From contig DAHUXE010000149.1 of NCBI GenBank assembly GCA_027307325.1, forward strand, positions 1 to 52,256: a stretch of 52,256 bases of DNA, read 5' to 3'. Position 1 is the first letter of the stretch, and every line of letters starts with the position of its first letter. Source of the stretch: Gammaproteobacteria bacterium. Its GTDB lineage: Bacteria; Pseudomonadota; Gammaproteobacteria; Steroidobacterales; Steroidobacteraceae. Made by a program: the position numbers and the translations under genes. Positions 16,566 to 24,477 of the stretch are shown piece by piece. The notes below the pieces were generated by a model. The model worked only from the letters and a program-made list of their open reading frames with translations. It made no database searches and was not told the DNA's origin.

Positions 16566-18590
16566 TCAGAACCCCGGCGGATCCGGGTACGCATCGACCA
16601 CCGGGCCGAGCGCCTCCTTGAGCGGGCCGAGCCACGGGTCGAAATGGCGCCAGTGCTCGAGAGCCTCGCGGAAGATCGGCTGGCGCACCTGCTCTGAGCT
16701 GGCCGTGCGCACCGCACGCTCGTTCTCATAGAAACGCAGGCAGCGCTCCTCGAACGGCAGGCCACAATAGGCGAGCAGCGCCCGCACCTCAGTCTCCGTG
16801 TCCTCGACCAGCCGCTCGTAGATCACGCGGTGCACGCGACCCGGCAAGATGTTGTCGAAATGCGACATCAGCGCGACGTAATCCCGGTAGTAGCGGCCGA
16901 GGTCCGTGAGGTCGTAAGCGAACTGCTGCCCCCGGGCGAAGTGCTGGCGAAAAACCGAGAAGCAGCAGGCAAGGGGATGGCGGCGCGCGTCGATGATCCG
17001 GGCTCGAGGCAGAATGAGCTGGATCAAACCCAGGTACGCAAAGTTATTCGGCATCTTGTCGATGAAGCAGGGTCGCTGCGTCCGGCGCTGCACCCGGGTC
17101 TGCGCGATGTAGCGCTCGCCGAGCTCGCGGCACTCGTCCGCCGTGAGGTCGCCGAGCAGCGCGGGGTACGGCGACGACGGCTGCCCGCGCGCCTGCGCCT
17201 GCGCCGCGAGCTCTCTCGCCATGGAGATGATGTCGGGCAGCTCCATCGTGCCCTCGACGGCCGAGTGGCTCGCCAGAATCTGCTCGAGCAGCGTCGAGCC
17301 GGCCCGCGGCATGCCGACGATGAAGATCGGATCCGGGGCAGCGGCGCCGTAGCCGTGCCGCGCGCGGAAAAATTGCTGCGTGAGAATCTGCCGCGAGCGC
17401 TCCAAACGCGCGGTGGTGCGCCGCGCATCGTACGCGGTGCTTGCGTGCCGCAGTCGGTTGGCCTCGAGGTAGTACCGGAAGGACTCCTCGTAGCTCGCCG
17501 CATCCTCGAGCGCCTTGCCGAGCGCAAAGTGGAGCTGCACGCGCTCGTCCGCCCCGAGCGCCGCGTCCCCGGCGAGCGCGCGCATGGCGGCGAGGTCGGC
17601 GGGCGTGAAACGGAAGGTCTTGAGGTTCGCGAGGCTCCAGTACGCGGCGCCGTTGCGCGGAGCCAGTGCGATGCTGCGGCGGTAGGCGGTGATGCCCTCC
17701 TCCTGCCGTCCCGCGGTCTTCAGGGCGTGTCCGTAGTTGAGCCAGACCTTCTCGTGGTGCGGATAGTCCGCCAGCACCGCCGCGTAGAGCTCGATCGCTT
17801 CCTGATAGCGGCCGAGGCCCCCGAGGATCGCCGCCTTGAGATTGCGGCAGGTGTGGTCGCGGGGATCGGCCTCGAGCAGTCGCCCGACCTCCTCGAGCGC
17901 CGCGACGTCTTTGTACTGGCGGTGCAGCACCGTGGCGAGATTGCGGCGCGCGGCGGCAAAGCCCGGCGCCAGCTCGAGGCACCGCCGCAGCAGCTTCTCG
18001 GAATCGCCGTAGCGCTCGACCCGCGCCGCCACCTCGGCGAACATGCGGATCGCGGCGACATCCGTGGGACGCTCCTTGAGGTGCTCGCGCAGCAGCGCTT
18101 CGGCCTGGGGGATCTGGTTCGAGGCCAGCGCCGCCGCGGCCTTGATGAGACGCGGGTCCCGGGTCGAGCACTTGAGGTGCTGCGCCCACGCGGCGTCCGC
18201 GCCCGCCTCGTCGCCGACGGCACTCAGGTGTCCCGCGAGGGCGAGCCAGGCCTCGGCGAAAGCGGGATTGAGCGCGACCGCGCGCCGCAGCTCCTCGATC
18301 GCCGCGTCGCCCTGCCCCAGGTCGGCGAGTGCGAGGCCGTGCTCGTAGTGAGCGGCCGCCCAGTTCGGCTGTGCGGCCGCAAGTGGCCCGAGGATGTTCG
18401 CGGCCGCGGCAAAATCACCGCACGCTCGCCGCGCGACCCCGAGCAGCAGCGTCGCGAGCGGCTGCCCGGGAACGACCTTGAGAATTTCCGCCGCCTGCTC
18501 GGCGGCGAGCGCCGGCTGGGTGGCCAGCAGGCGGGTCGTGTGAGTCAGCGCCAATTCGACTGAACCGACCGGGTCCGAACCGCTGCTCAA
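16566..18590 (-). CDS. TPR-repeat sulfotransferase family protein
   Basis: 674 residues. The N-terminal half (about 30-370) consists of tetratricopeptide repeats (AHYEHGLALADLGQGDAAIEELRRAV and similar). The C-terminal half is a sulfotransferase domain with the PAPS-binding loop PIFIVGMPRAGSTLLEQIL and, later, RARIIDARRHPLACCFS (3'-phosphate binding) and YERLVEDTETEVRALLAYCG. Such proteins are common beside TonB receptors in proteobacteria, and the acceptor is generally unknown. Start choice: GTG at 18596 directly abuts GGGAGG, leaving no spacing, whereas TTG at 18590 sits six bases after it, so TTG is preferred. It is first in the run with the TonB receptor and MATE genes. Confidence 0.88.
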   Translation of the reverse strand: MSSGSDPVGSVELALTHTTRLLATQPALAAEQAAEILKVVPGQPLATLLLGVARRACGDFAAAANILGPLAAAQPNWAAAHYEHGLALADLGQGDAAIEELRRAVALNPAFAEAWLALAGHLSAVGDEAGADAAWAQHLKCSTRDPRLIKAAAALASNQIPQAEALLREHLKERPTDVAAIRMFAEVAARVERYGDSEKLLRRCLELAPGFAAARRNLATVLHRQYKDVAALEEVGRLLEADPRDHTCRNLKAAILGGLGRYQEAIELYAAVLADYPHHEKVWLNYGHALKTAGRQEEGITAYRRSIALAPRNGAAYWSLANLKTFRFTPADLAAMRALAGDAALGADERVQLHFALGKALEDAASYEESFRYYLEANRLRHASTAYDARRTTARLERSRQILTQQFFRARHGYGAAAPDPIFIVGMPRAGSTLLEQILASHSAVEGTMELPDIISMARELAAQAQARGQPSSPYPALLGDLTADECRELGERYIAQTRVQRRTQRPCFIDKMPNNFAYLGLIQLILPRARIIDARRHPLACCFSVFRQHFARGQQFAYDLTDLGRYYRDYVALMSHFDNILPGRVHRVIYERLVEDTETEVRALLAYCGLPFEERCLRFYENERAVRTASSEQVRQPIFREALEHWRHFDPWLGPLKEALGPVVDAYPDPPGF

Positions 18591-18747
18591 CCTCACCCTC
18601 CCGAGTCTGTCACGCCATCATGGGCGCAGGCCCGACCCTTGACAAACGCTCCCCGGGCCTAAGCGCCCGGACGGCCATTTCGAGGGATGGGATTGGCGGC
18701 CGAAATGCGGCAGAGTGCCGCCCGGAAAGCATGCAAGGAAGGGCCTT
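18591..18747. promoter_or_regulatory. Divergent promoter region between sulfotransferase and MFS genes
   Basis: The region holds a consensus -35 hexamer TTGACA (18639-18644, plus strand) but no matching -10 seventeen bases on. A perfect 6-base stem with 6-base loop (CCGGGC/GCCCGG, 18653-18670) follows and could be an operator or attenuator hairpin. No gene is seen. Confidence 0.3.
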
Positions 18748-19965
18748 TTGAACGATACAGCGACGCCCGCGCGCCTCGCCCGGACCGCCGGTGAGACCGC
18801 TTCCGCGGTGCTCGTGGCGATCAGCTTCTGCCATCTGCTCAACGACATGATGCAGTCGCTGCTGCCGGCGCTGTACCCGATGCTGAAGAGCACCTACCGC
18901 ATGAGCTTCGGGCAGATCGGGCTCCTCACCTTCACGTTCCAGTTCACGGCATCGCTGCTGCAGCCGATGGTCGGGGCGATGGCCGACCGTACGCCGCGCC
19001 CCTACTCCCTCGCCAGCGGCATGGCGTTCTCGCTCGCGGGGCTGCTGCTGCTCGCCTTTGCCGGCGGCTATCCGCTGCTGCTGGTCGCGGCGGCGCTCAT
19101 CGGCACCGGCTCGTCGGTGTTCCATCCCGAGTCCTCGCGCGTGGCGCGCATGGCCTCCGGCGGCAAGCACGGGCTCGCGCAGTCGGTGTTCCAGGTCGGC
19201 GGCAATCTCGGCTCCGCGTGCGGACCGCTGCTCGCGGCCTTCGTCGTGCTGCCGTACGGGCAGTCGAGCATCGCGTGGTTCTCGGTGGTGGCGCTGCTCG
19301 GCATGTTCGTGCTGTTCAACGTCGGGCACTGGTACAAGACGCATGGCATCACCCGCCTCAGGCACGCGGCCCGCACGCGCGTCATCGAGGCCTCGCGCGC
19401 GCGCGTGGCGGGCACGATCGCCGTGCTGCTGGCGCTCATCTTCTCCAAGTATTTCTACCTCGCCAGCATCACCAGCTACTACACCTTCTATCTCATCGGC
19501 CACTTCCACCAGTCGGTGCGCAGCGCGCAGCTGCACCTGTTCGTATTCCTGGCCGCGGCCGCGATCGGCGGCTTCGTCGGCGGTCCGATCGGCGACCGTA
19601 TCGGCAGCAAGAAGATCATCTGGGTGTCGATCCTCGGCGTGCTGCCCTTCACGCTGGCGCTGCCGCACGCCGATCTCTTCTGGACCAGCGTGCTCACCGT
19701 GCCGATCGGGCTCGTCATCGCCTCGGCCTTTCCGGCGATCGTGGTCTACGCCCAGGACCTGCTGCCCGGGCGCACCGGTGCGGTAGCGGGCCTGTTCTTC
19801 GGGCTGGCTTTCGGCATGGGCAGCGTCGGCGCCGCGGTGCTCGGCAAGCTCGCCGACCACTTCGGGATCGATGCCGTGTACCAGATATGCGCCTTCCTGC
19901 CGCTCATCGGCCTGCTCGCCGGATTCCTTCCCGACGTCAAGCATCGCCCGCCCTCGCCGGCATGA
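18748..19965 (+). CDS. MFS exporter of the fosmidomycin-resistance (Fsr) type
   Basis: 405 residues with 12 membrane segments. The N-terminal pattern SFCHLLNDMMQSLLPALYPML and the loop GALxDRxxRP (here GAMADRTPRP), then GTGSSVFHPESSRVAR, are characteristic of the fosmidomycin-resistance branch of the major facilitator superfamily. Known members export fosmidomycin and related small molecules; the real substrate here is unknown. TTG at 18748 is preferred as start because GGAAGG lies seven bases upstream; a GTG at 18715 would add 11 residues without a binding site. The stop overlaps the start of the cupin gene by four bases (ATGA), so the two are translationally coupled. Confidence 0.9.
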   Translation: MNDTATPARLARTAGETASAVLVAISFCHLLNDMMQSLLPALYPMLKSTYRMSFGQIGLLTFTFQFTASLLQPMVGAMADRTPRPYSLASGMAFSLAGLLLLAFAGGYPLLLVAAALIGTGSSVFHPESSRVARMASGGKHGLAQSVFQVGGNLGSACGPLLAAFVVLPYGQSSIAWFSVVALLGMFVLFNVGHWYKTHGITRLRHAARTRVIEASRARVAGTIAVLLALIFSKYFYLASITSYYTFYLIGHFHQSVRSAQLHLFVFLAAAAIGGFVGGPIGDRIGSKKIIWVSILGVLPFTLALPHADLFWTSVLTVPIGLVIASAFPAIVVYAQDLLPGRTGAVAGLFFGLAFGMGSVGAAVLGKLADHFGIDAVYQICAFLPLIGLLAGFLPDVKHRPPSPA

Positions 19966-20444
19966 AGCTCATATCGCCAGGCCTGCTGGACGAGCTGGCG
20001 GCGGCGGCGGCGGCCAGCCCGCGCGGGCGCACCCATTACAACCTGCACGGCTCGGCCGCCGACCTGGTGCAGCGCTATCTCGTGGTCGCCAATCGCCGCT
20101 CCTATTTCCGCCCGCACCGTCACACCACCCGCGCCGAGCTGGCGCTCATCGTGCGCGGCGAGCTGGATCTCATCGTCTTCGACGAAGCGCGGCGGATCAC
20201 GGCGCGTTACGGCTTCGGTGCGGGAGAGGGCAACGTCGCCTACGAGAATGGTCCCGGAATCTGGCATACCGTGGTCGTCGGGGCGGACGCCACCACGTTC
20301 CTCGAGGTGAAGCAGGGGCCCTACGATCCCGCAACCGCTTCGGAGTTTGCCGACTGGGCGCCGGTCGAGGGCGAGGCCGGCGCCGCGGACTTCCTCGAGT
20401 GGGCGCGGCACGCGGCGCCGGGGGACATCGTGCCGGCGCGCTAG
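19962..20444 (+). CDS. WbuC-family cupin metalloprotein
   Basis: 160 residues matching the WbuC family: N-terminal MKLISPGLLDELAAAAAASP, RTHYNLH, then a cupin barrel with the metal-ligand motif RPHRHTTRAELALIVRGE and a second His in GIWHTVVV, ending EVKQGPYDPATASEFADWAP. WbuC proteins are often near O-antigen genes but their reaction is not settled. Here the gene is coupled to an MFS exporter through an ATGA overlap, with no polysaccharide genes nearby, so the usual context is absent. Confidence 0.9.
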   Translation: MKLISPGLLDELAAAAAASPRGRTHYNLHGSAADLVQRYLVVANRRSYFRPHRHTTRAELALIVRGELDLIVFDEARRITARYGFGAGEGNVAYENGPGIWHTVVVGADATTFLEVKQGPYDPATASEFADWAPVEGEAGAADFLEWARHAAPGDIVPAR

Positions 20445-20459
20445 AGCCGCGGCTTCCGA

Positions 20460-21284
20460 CTATCGCTCGAGAAAACCGGCGAGATCCTTGCCGCTCATGA
20501 TCGTCTCGAGGTAGCCGAAGGTCCCGGAGTCGTGCACCTCGCGCCCGGCGGCGTACAGGCCGGTGATCGCGGCGCGGTACAGCGAGGTGGACAGGCTGAT
20601 GCGCCTCACGCCGGCGGCGGCGAGCTCGGCCACGCTGAAGGAGCGCCCGCGGATGCCGACCATGAAGTTGACGGGCTTCTTCAGCGCGCTGCAGACGGCG
20701 CGCACCGCGGCGAGGTCCGGCAGCCCGGGAGCGAACAGCACGTCTGCCCCGGCGCGCTCGAAGGCCTGGAGGCGCCGCACCGTATCGTCGAGGTCGGGAC
20801 GGCCGTGGAGATAGTTCTCGGCGCGCGCCGTGAGCGTGAACGGAAAGGCAAGCCCGCGGGCGGCTTCGGCCGCGGCCGTGACGCGTTCGACCGCGAGGGC
20901 AAGGTCATAGATCGGCGCTCCCGGATGGCCGCTCGCATCCTCGATCGATCCGCCCACGAGTCCCACCGCCGCAGCCCGGCGGATGGTCTCGGCCACCGCC
21001 TCCGGGGAGTCGCCGAAGCCCTGCTCGAGATCGGCCGAGACCGGCAGCGCGCAGGCGTCCACGATGACGCGTGAGTGTGCCAGCGCCTCCTCGCGCGTGA
21101 TCTGCCCGTCGAGCCTGCCGAGAGTGGCCGCGCACGCGGAGCTCGAGGTGGCGAGCGCTTCGAACTTGAGTCCCGCCATGACGCAGGCCGTCGCCCCGTC
21201 CCACACGTTGGGAATGACGAAAGCCCCGGGGCACTCGTGCAGTGCACGGAAGCGTTCGGCTTTTTCAGACTGCGCAGCGCTCAC
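20460..21284 (-). CDS. Isocitrate lyase / PEP mutase superfamily enzyme
   Basis: 274 residues, the usual size for this TIM-barrel superfamily. Landmarks are FVIPNVWDGATACVMAGLKFEALATSSSA, the metal-binding segment SADLEQGFGD, SIEDASG, and TARAENYL. The isocitrate lyase K-[KR]-C-G-H signature is absent, so it is closer to the oxaloacetate-decarboxylase/PEP-mutase-like group that cleaves or forms C-C or C-P bonds next to a carboxylate. The start is GTG at 21284 with a weak ribosome site, 12 bases after the stop of the exported NTF2-like gene. It is the last gene of a tight minus-strand run starting with the nitrile hydratase-like subunits. Confidence 0.88.
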   Translation of the reverse strand: MSAAQSEKAERFRALHECPGAFVIPNVWDGATACVMAGLKFEALATSSSACAATLGRLDGQITREEALAHSRVIVDACALPVSADLEQGFGDSPEAVAETIRRAAAVGLVGGSIEDASGHPGAPIYDLALAVERVTAAAEAARGLAFPFTLTARAENYLHGRPDLDDTVRRLQAFERAGADVLFAPGLPDLAAVRAVCSALKKPVNFMVGIRGRSFSVAELAAAGVRRISLSTSLYRAAITGLYAAGREVHDSGTFGYLETIMSGKDLAGFLER

Positions 21285-21296
21285 GGACCGTCCCGC

Positions 21297-21746
21297 TCAG
21301 CGGGTGGTCAGGATGCCCCACGCCCATCCGGTAATGCGCCAACCGGCTGCCGTCCTATGCAAGCTGAAGGTAGTCGTCGCGCCGACCTTCACCGGCTTGC
21401 CCTGCTTCGTGAAGGCGAACGTGGTGGGAACGACGGCATACGCACGGTCTCCCGAGATGATGAGCTGCCGGGGCTTGCCGATAGTTCCCGTGGCGTCGGT
21501 CATACCTTCCTTTTGCACGTAGGCGTCGTAATCCTTCTGCCACCTGGAACAAGCGCCTGGCCCATGCCACTCAAAGGGAGGGATGTCGTCGATTACCGAT
21601 GCATCATCCGCGCAGGCAGCCACAGCCTTGGCCTCATCCGCATCATTCCACTGATTCAGGACGGAGAGGATGTCGCTCCGGTCGGATGCAAAGGCGGGTA
21701 CGGCGACTGCCAGGGCGGCGGCAAACGCGATGATCGCTCTGTTCAT
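21297..21746 (-). CDS. Exported NTF2/SnoaL-like protein
   Basis: 149 residues: signal peptide (RAIIAFAAALAVAVPAFA, cleavage before SDRSD), then a cone-like NTF2 fold of about 125 residues (ILSVLNQWNDADEAKAVAACADDASVIDDIPPFEW, ending AAGWRITGWAWG). The fold occurs in many small enzymes and binding proteins, and no catalytic set is obvious. Its ATG overlaps the stop of the nitrile hydratase-like alpha gene (ATGA), so the two are coupled. That is notable because the enzyme subunits are cytoplasmic while this protein is exported. Confidence 0.82.
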   Translation of the reverse strand: MNRAIIAFAAALAVAVPAFASDRSDILSVLNQWNDADEAKAVAACADDASVIDDIPPFEWHGPGACSRWQKDYDAYVQKEGMTDATGTIGKPRQLIISGDRAYAVVPTTFAFTKQGKPVKVGATTTFSLHRTAAGWRITGWAWGILTTR

Positions 21747-22414
21747 TGGTTGACTCCAGTCGATTCGGCTTTGGGCACGGCTACACCGATCATGCAGTCG
21801 CGCGTCACCAGCGTTGCCAGCTGCTCCTCGCTCCAGCCTGCGGTGCCCGCAGGACGCGCCGGCAGGACCAGATAGCGCATGTCGGCGGTCGAGTCGTGCA
21901 CACGCACGGTGACCTCATCGCGCAGCTCGAGTCCGAACTCGCGCAGCACCGCGCGCGGCTCGCGCACCGCCCGGCTGCGGTAGTTGCGGCTCTTGTACCA
22001 GTCCGGCGGTAACCCCAGCAGCCAGCGCGGGTAGCACGAGCACAGGGTGCACACCACGACGTTGTGCACGTCCGGGGTGTTCTCCACCACCACCAGCTTG
22101 TATGGGCCACGCTCGAGACCTAAGTCCACCAGCGCATCGTTCCCCAGCTGCAGCAGCCTCGCCTTGAACGCCGGATCGTTCCACGCGCGCGCGACGACCC
22201 GGGCGCCCTGGGCCGGGCTGCGCGCGTCCATCTTCTCGATCTCGCGCCGCACGGCCTCGGCGCTCAGCACGCCCTTCTCGATGAGAAGCTCGCGCACGGC
22301 GATCTCCATCACCTGGTAGTAGCTGAGCGTGTCGTCCGCGTCGGGGCGCGGGCCCGGGTGCGGCCGGTGCGGGCCGTGGTCGTCGCCGTCGTGATCGTGG
22401 GGGTGATCGTGCAT
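21743..22414 (-). CDS. Nitrile hydratase alpha / thiocyanate hydrolase gamma-like subunit
   Basis: 223 residues from the ATG at 22414 (GAGGGCAGC just upstream). The metal-site motif is V-C-T-L-C-S-C-Y (121-128; Cys122, Cys125, Ser126, Cys127). Thr in the third place marks the cobalt type; the outer cysteines become oxidised to sulfenic and sulfinic acids in this family. Further matches are YYQVMEIAVRELLIEKGVL, PPDWYKSRNYRSRAVREPR and VTRDCMIGVAVPK. The N-terminus is strikingly His/Asp-rich (MHDHPHDHDGDD), which may hold cobalt. The enzyme hydrates nitriles to amides, or thiocyanate to carbonyl sulfide and ammonia. The split beta subunit next door favours the thiocyanate hydrolase architecture. 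Confidence 0.88.
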   Translation of the reverse strand: MHDHPHDHDGDDHGPHRPHPGPRPDADDTLSYYQVMEIAVRELLIEKGVLSAEAVRREIEKMDARSPAQGARVVARAWNDPAFKARLLQLGNDALVDLGLERGPYKLVVVENTPDVHNVVVCTLCSCYPRWLLGLPPDWYKSRNYRSRAVREPRAVLREFGLELRDEVTVRVHDSTADMRYLVLPARPAGTAGWSEEQLATLVTRDCMIGVAVPKAESTGVNQ

Positions 22415-22424
22415 GCTGCCCTCG

Positions 22425-22730
22425 TCAGGCCGGCTCCAGCCAGTGCTTGTAGACCTCGATATCGATCGTGTCGGCAGGACTGCCGGCGTAGTCCGGCCAC
22501 ACCTCGGCCTGCGCAAAGCGTACCCGGTAGAGCGGCTGCGCCGGCAGCCCGGCGCGCGCGTAGGCGAGCTCCTCGGGATTGGGGTAGGCGCCACACAGGC
22601 GCTCGATGACGCCGGCGTGACCGCGGATGTACCAGGGCGTGCGCATGTGCCCGGGCACGTCGGACCGGCGCACCGTCACGCGATCGCCGGGGCGAAAGCG
22701 CGCGGCAACTGCGGCGGCCGCCGTGCTCAC
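22425..22730 (-). CDS. Nitrile hydratase beta C-terminal-like subunit (ScnA-like)
   Basis: 101 residues that correspond only to the C-terminal SH3-like barrel of nitrile hydratase beta: RFRPGDRVTVRRSDVPGHMRTPWYIRGHAGVIERL, then LYRVRFAQAEVWPDY and ending DIEVYKHWLEP. In thiocyanate hydrolase the beta chain is split into two peptides encoded in the order N-part, C-part, metal subunit, which is exactly the order seen here. It starts inside the previous gene's stop (ATGA overlap at 22727-22730) and ends 10 bases before the alpha-like start. Confidence 0.87.
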   Translation of the reverse strand: MSTAAAAVAARFRPGDRVTVRRSDVPGHMRTPWYIRGHAGVIERLCGAYPNPEELAYARAGLPAQPLYRVRFAQAEVWPDYAGSPADTIDIEVYKHWLEPA

Positions 22731-23038
22731 CTCGACTCGTCCTGGTGGCGAGCTTCGACCGCCGACATCCTGCGGCCCAGCTCGTCCATGGTAATCACGC
22801 CGCGTTGGATCAGGGTCTGGCTGATCGAGTGGATCCAGCGCTCGTAGTAGCTCATGCGATCATAGGCGTCCGGGCCAAGCACCTCGATGTTCTTGCGCAG
22901 CTCGTCCACGGTCATCCGCCCGGCGGCAGAGAGCAACACCAGGAGCGCGTCGCCGCGCTTCTCCCACAGCGCGTACTCGTGTTGGGTCGCTTCGACGCGG
23001 CCTGCAGGAAGCCCGCCCATGTCGTGATGACTGCGCAT
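22727..23038 (-). CDS. Nitrile hydratase beta N-terminal-like subunit (ScnB-like)
   Basis: 103 residues matching the helical N-terminal part of nitrile hydratase beta: HDMGGLPAG near the start, HEYALWEKRGDALLVLL, and MSYYERWIHSISQTLIQRGVIT. It is a free-standing chain, as in thiocyanate hydrolase and a few three-subunit nitrile hydratases. The ATG at 23038 has no strong ribosome site. It lies 76 bases after the alkB stop and opens the coupled run that continues to 20460. No activator or metallochaperone gene is seen in the window. Confidence 0.84.
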   Translation of the reverse strand: MRSHHDMGGLPAGRVEATQHEYALWEKRGDALLVLLSAAGRMTVDELRKNIEVLGPDAYDRMSYYERWIHSISQTLIQRGVITMDELGRRMSAVEARHQDESR

Positions 23039-23114
23039 TGCGGCGTGTGCAGGTGCGGTTCGCAGCGATGACTCCGCGAATCATAGCACTCGCGCCCGGC
23101 GCGGCGCGCAGGCC

Positions 23115-24335
23115 TCAGGTCGAAGCGCCGATGGCCGCACGGTCGGCAGTCTTGCGTAGCCGCCCATACCTGGCGACGAGCGCCGCACGCCGATGCGGCG
23201 CGATGTTCACCCGGCCGAGGTCCCCCTGCACGTGCGGCAGCGCGAGTAGCCGCTTGTCCATCACCCGGAACCAAAGCGGCGGGAACCAGGACAGCGGGAA
23301 CATACCGAAGTAGCCGCTCGGCAGCTGCGGCACAGCGGCCCAGGTACGGAGCGACTGGTACCGGCGCGACGGGTGCGCGTGGTGGTCCGAATGCCTCTGC
23401 AGGTGGAATAGCACCAGGTTGGTGACCAGGTGGTCGGTGTTCCATGAGTGGTGCGGCTGCGGGATCTCGTAGCGGCCGCTCGCCGTCTTCTGGCGCAGCA
23501 GTCCATAGTGCTCCACATAGTTGGCCGAGGTGAGCTGCCACCAGGCCACGGCGTTATGCACGGCGAGAAACGGCACCATCACCCAGCCGAACGCCAGGAG
23601 CAGCCCGCCCTGCACCAGCGCGCTGACTGCATAGGACTGGAGAATCGTGTTGTGCACGGACCAGGCGGAGCGGCCCCCGCTGCGCAGCCGCTCCCGCTCC
23701 AGCCGCCAGGCGCGCAGGATGCCCCCCGGCAGCTCGCGCAACGCGAAACGGTAGATGCTCTCGCCCATGCGAGCGCTCGCGTTGTCTTCCGGCGTCGCCA
23801 CCGTGCGGTGGTGTCCGCGCCCGTGCTCGACGGTGAAGTGTCCATAGAACGGCACAGCCAGGGCTAAACGCGCCAGCCACTGCTCGAGGCGCGTGTGCTT
23901 GTGGCCGAGCTCGTGTGCCGTGTTGATGCCGAGGCCCGAGTCAGCGCCGGCAACGTAGGCGAGCATCAGCACCGCCCACCACGACAGCTCGTGCGTGCCC
24001 ACCCACCACGCGCAGCCGAGCAGCGCGACGAAGTGCAGCGGCACGGTGAGCCACGTGAGTACCCGGTAATACCGGTCGGCCTCCAGCTGCGGCACGACCG
24101 CTTCGTCCGGATTGCTACGGTCGTTACCGATGAAGAAGTCGAACAGCGGCATCAGCACGTAGCTGATCACGAGCGGCAGGCCCAGCGCGATCTGCCGGCC
24201 CGTCACCAGCTGCGCGGCGATTCCCGTAAAGGGGATCAGCGGCCAGACCACGGAGAGCATCCACCAGGGCCGCTTGCGGTCCGTGTACTCGATGCGCCCC
24301 CGCGCCGCGTCCATGGCGATGTAAACCGTGCTCAT
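23115..24335 (-). CDS. alkB: AlkB-type alkane 1-monooxygenase
   Basis: 406 residues from the ATG at 24335, the usual AlkB length; the frame runs on upstream but without family similarity. Six membrane segments are visible, with the conserved His clusters HELGHK (141-146), EHGRGHH (170-176), NYVEHYGLLR and LQRHSDHH. These ligate the diiron site that hydroxylates terminal carbons of medium-chain alkanes or fatty-acid-like substrates in the inner membrane. The usual EHN of the second box is EHG here. No rubredoxin or rubredoxin reductase gene is nearby, so electron supply must be encoded elsewhere. A thioesterase gene diverges from it across 142 bases. Confidence 0.92.
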   Translation of the reverse strand: MSTVYIAMDAARGRIEYTDRKRPWWMLSVVWPLIPFTGIAAQLVTGRQIALGLPLVISYVLMPLFDFFIGNDRSNPDEAVVPQLEADRYYRVLTWLTVPLHFVALLGCAWWVGTHELSWWAVLMLAYVAGADSGLGINTAHELGHKHTRLEQWLARLALAVPFYGHFTVEHGRGHHRTVATPEDNASARMGESIYRFALRELPGGILRAWRLERERLRSGGRSAWSVHNTILQSYAVSALVQGGLLLAFGWVMVPFLAVHNAVAWWQLTSANYVEHYGLLRQKTASGRYEIPQPHHSWNTDHLVTNLVLFHLQRHSDHHAHPSRRYQSLRTWAAVPQLPSGYFGMFPLSWFPPLWFRVMDKRLLALPHVQGDLGRVNIAPHRRAALVARYGRLRKTADRAAIGAST

Positions 24336-24477
24336 CGGCGCCCCCGACCAACCGCCACCGCCAACCACCATCGCATCTTCCGCCCGCACCGCCCGACCAG
24401 CAAGGTCGATCGAGCGCCTGGAAGTCCGCGTCTTACGGCCAGGAGCGGCCGCCCGACCGGACGCGCTAGACTCCCGC

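Noticed and set aside
18639-18670. Promoter call from the TTGACA hexamer upstream of the MFS gene
   Set aside because: No -10-like hexamer lies 16-18 bases downstream; a GC hairpin occupies that place. It is noted only as part of the intergenic region.
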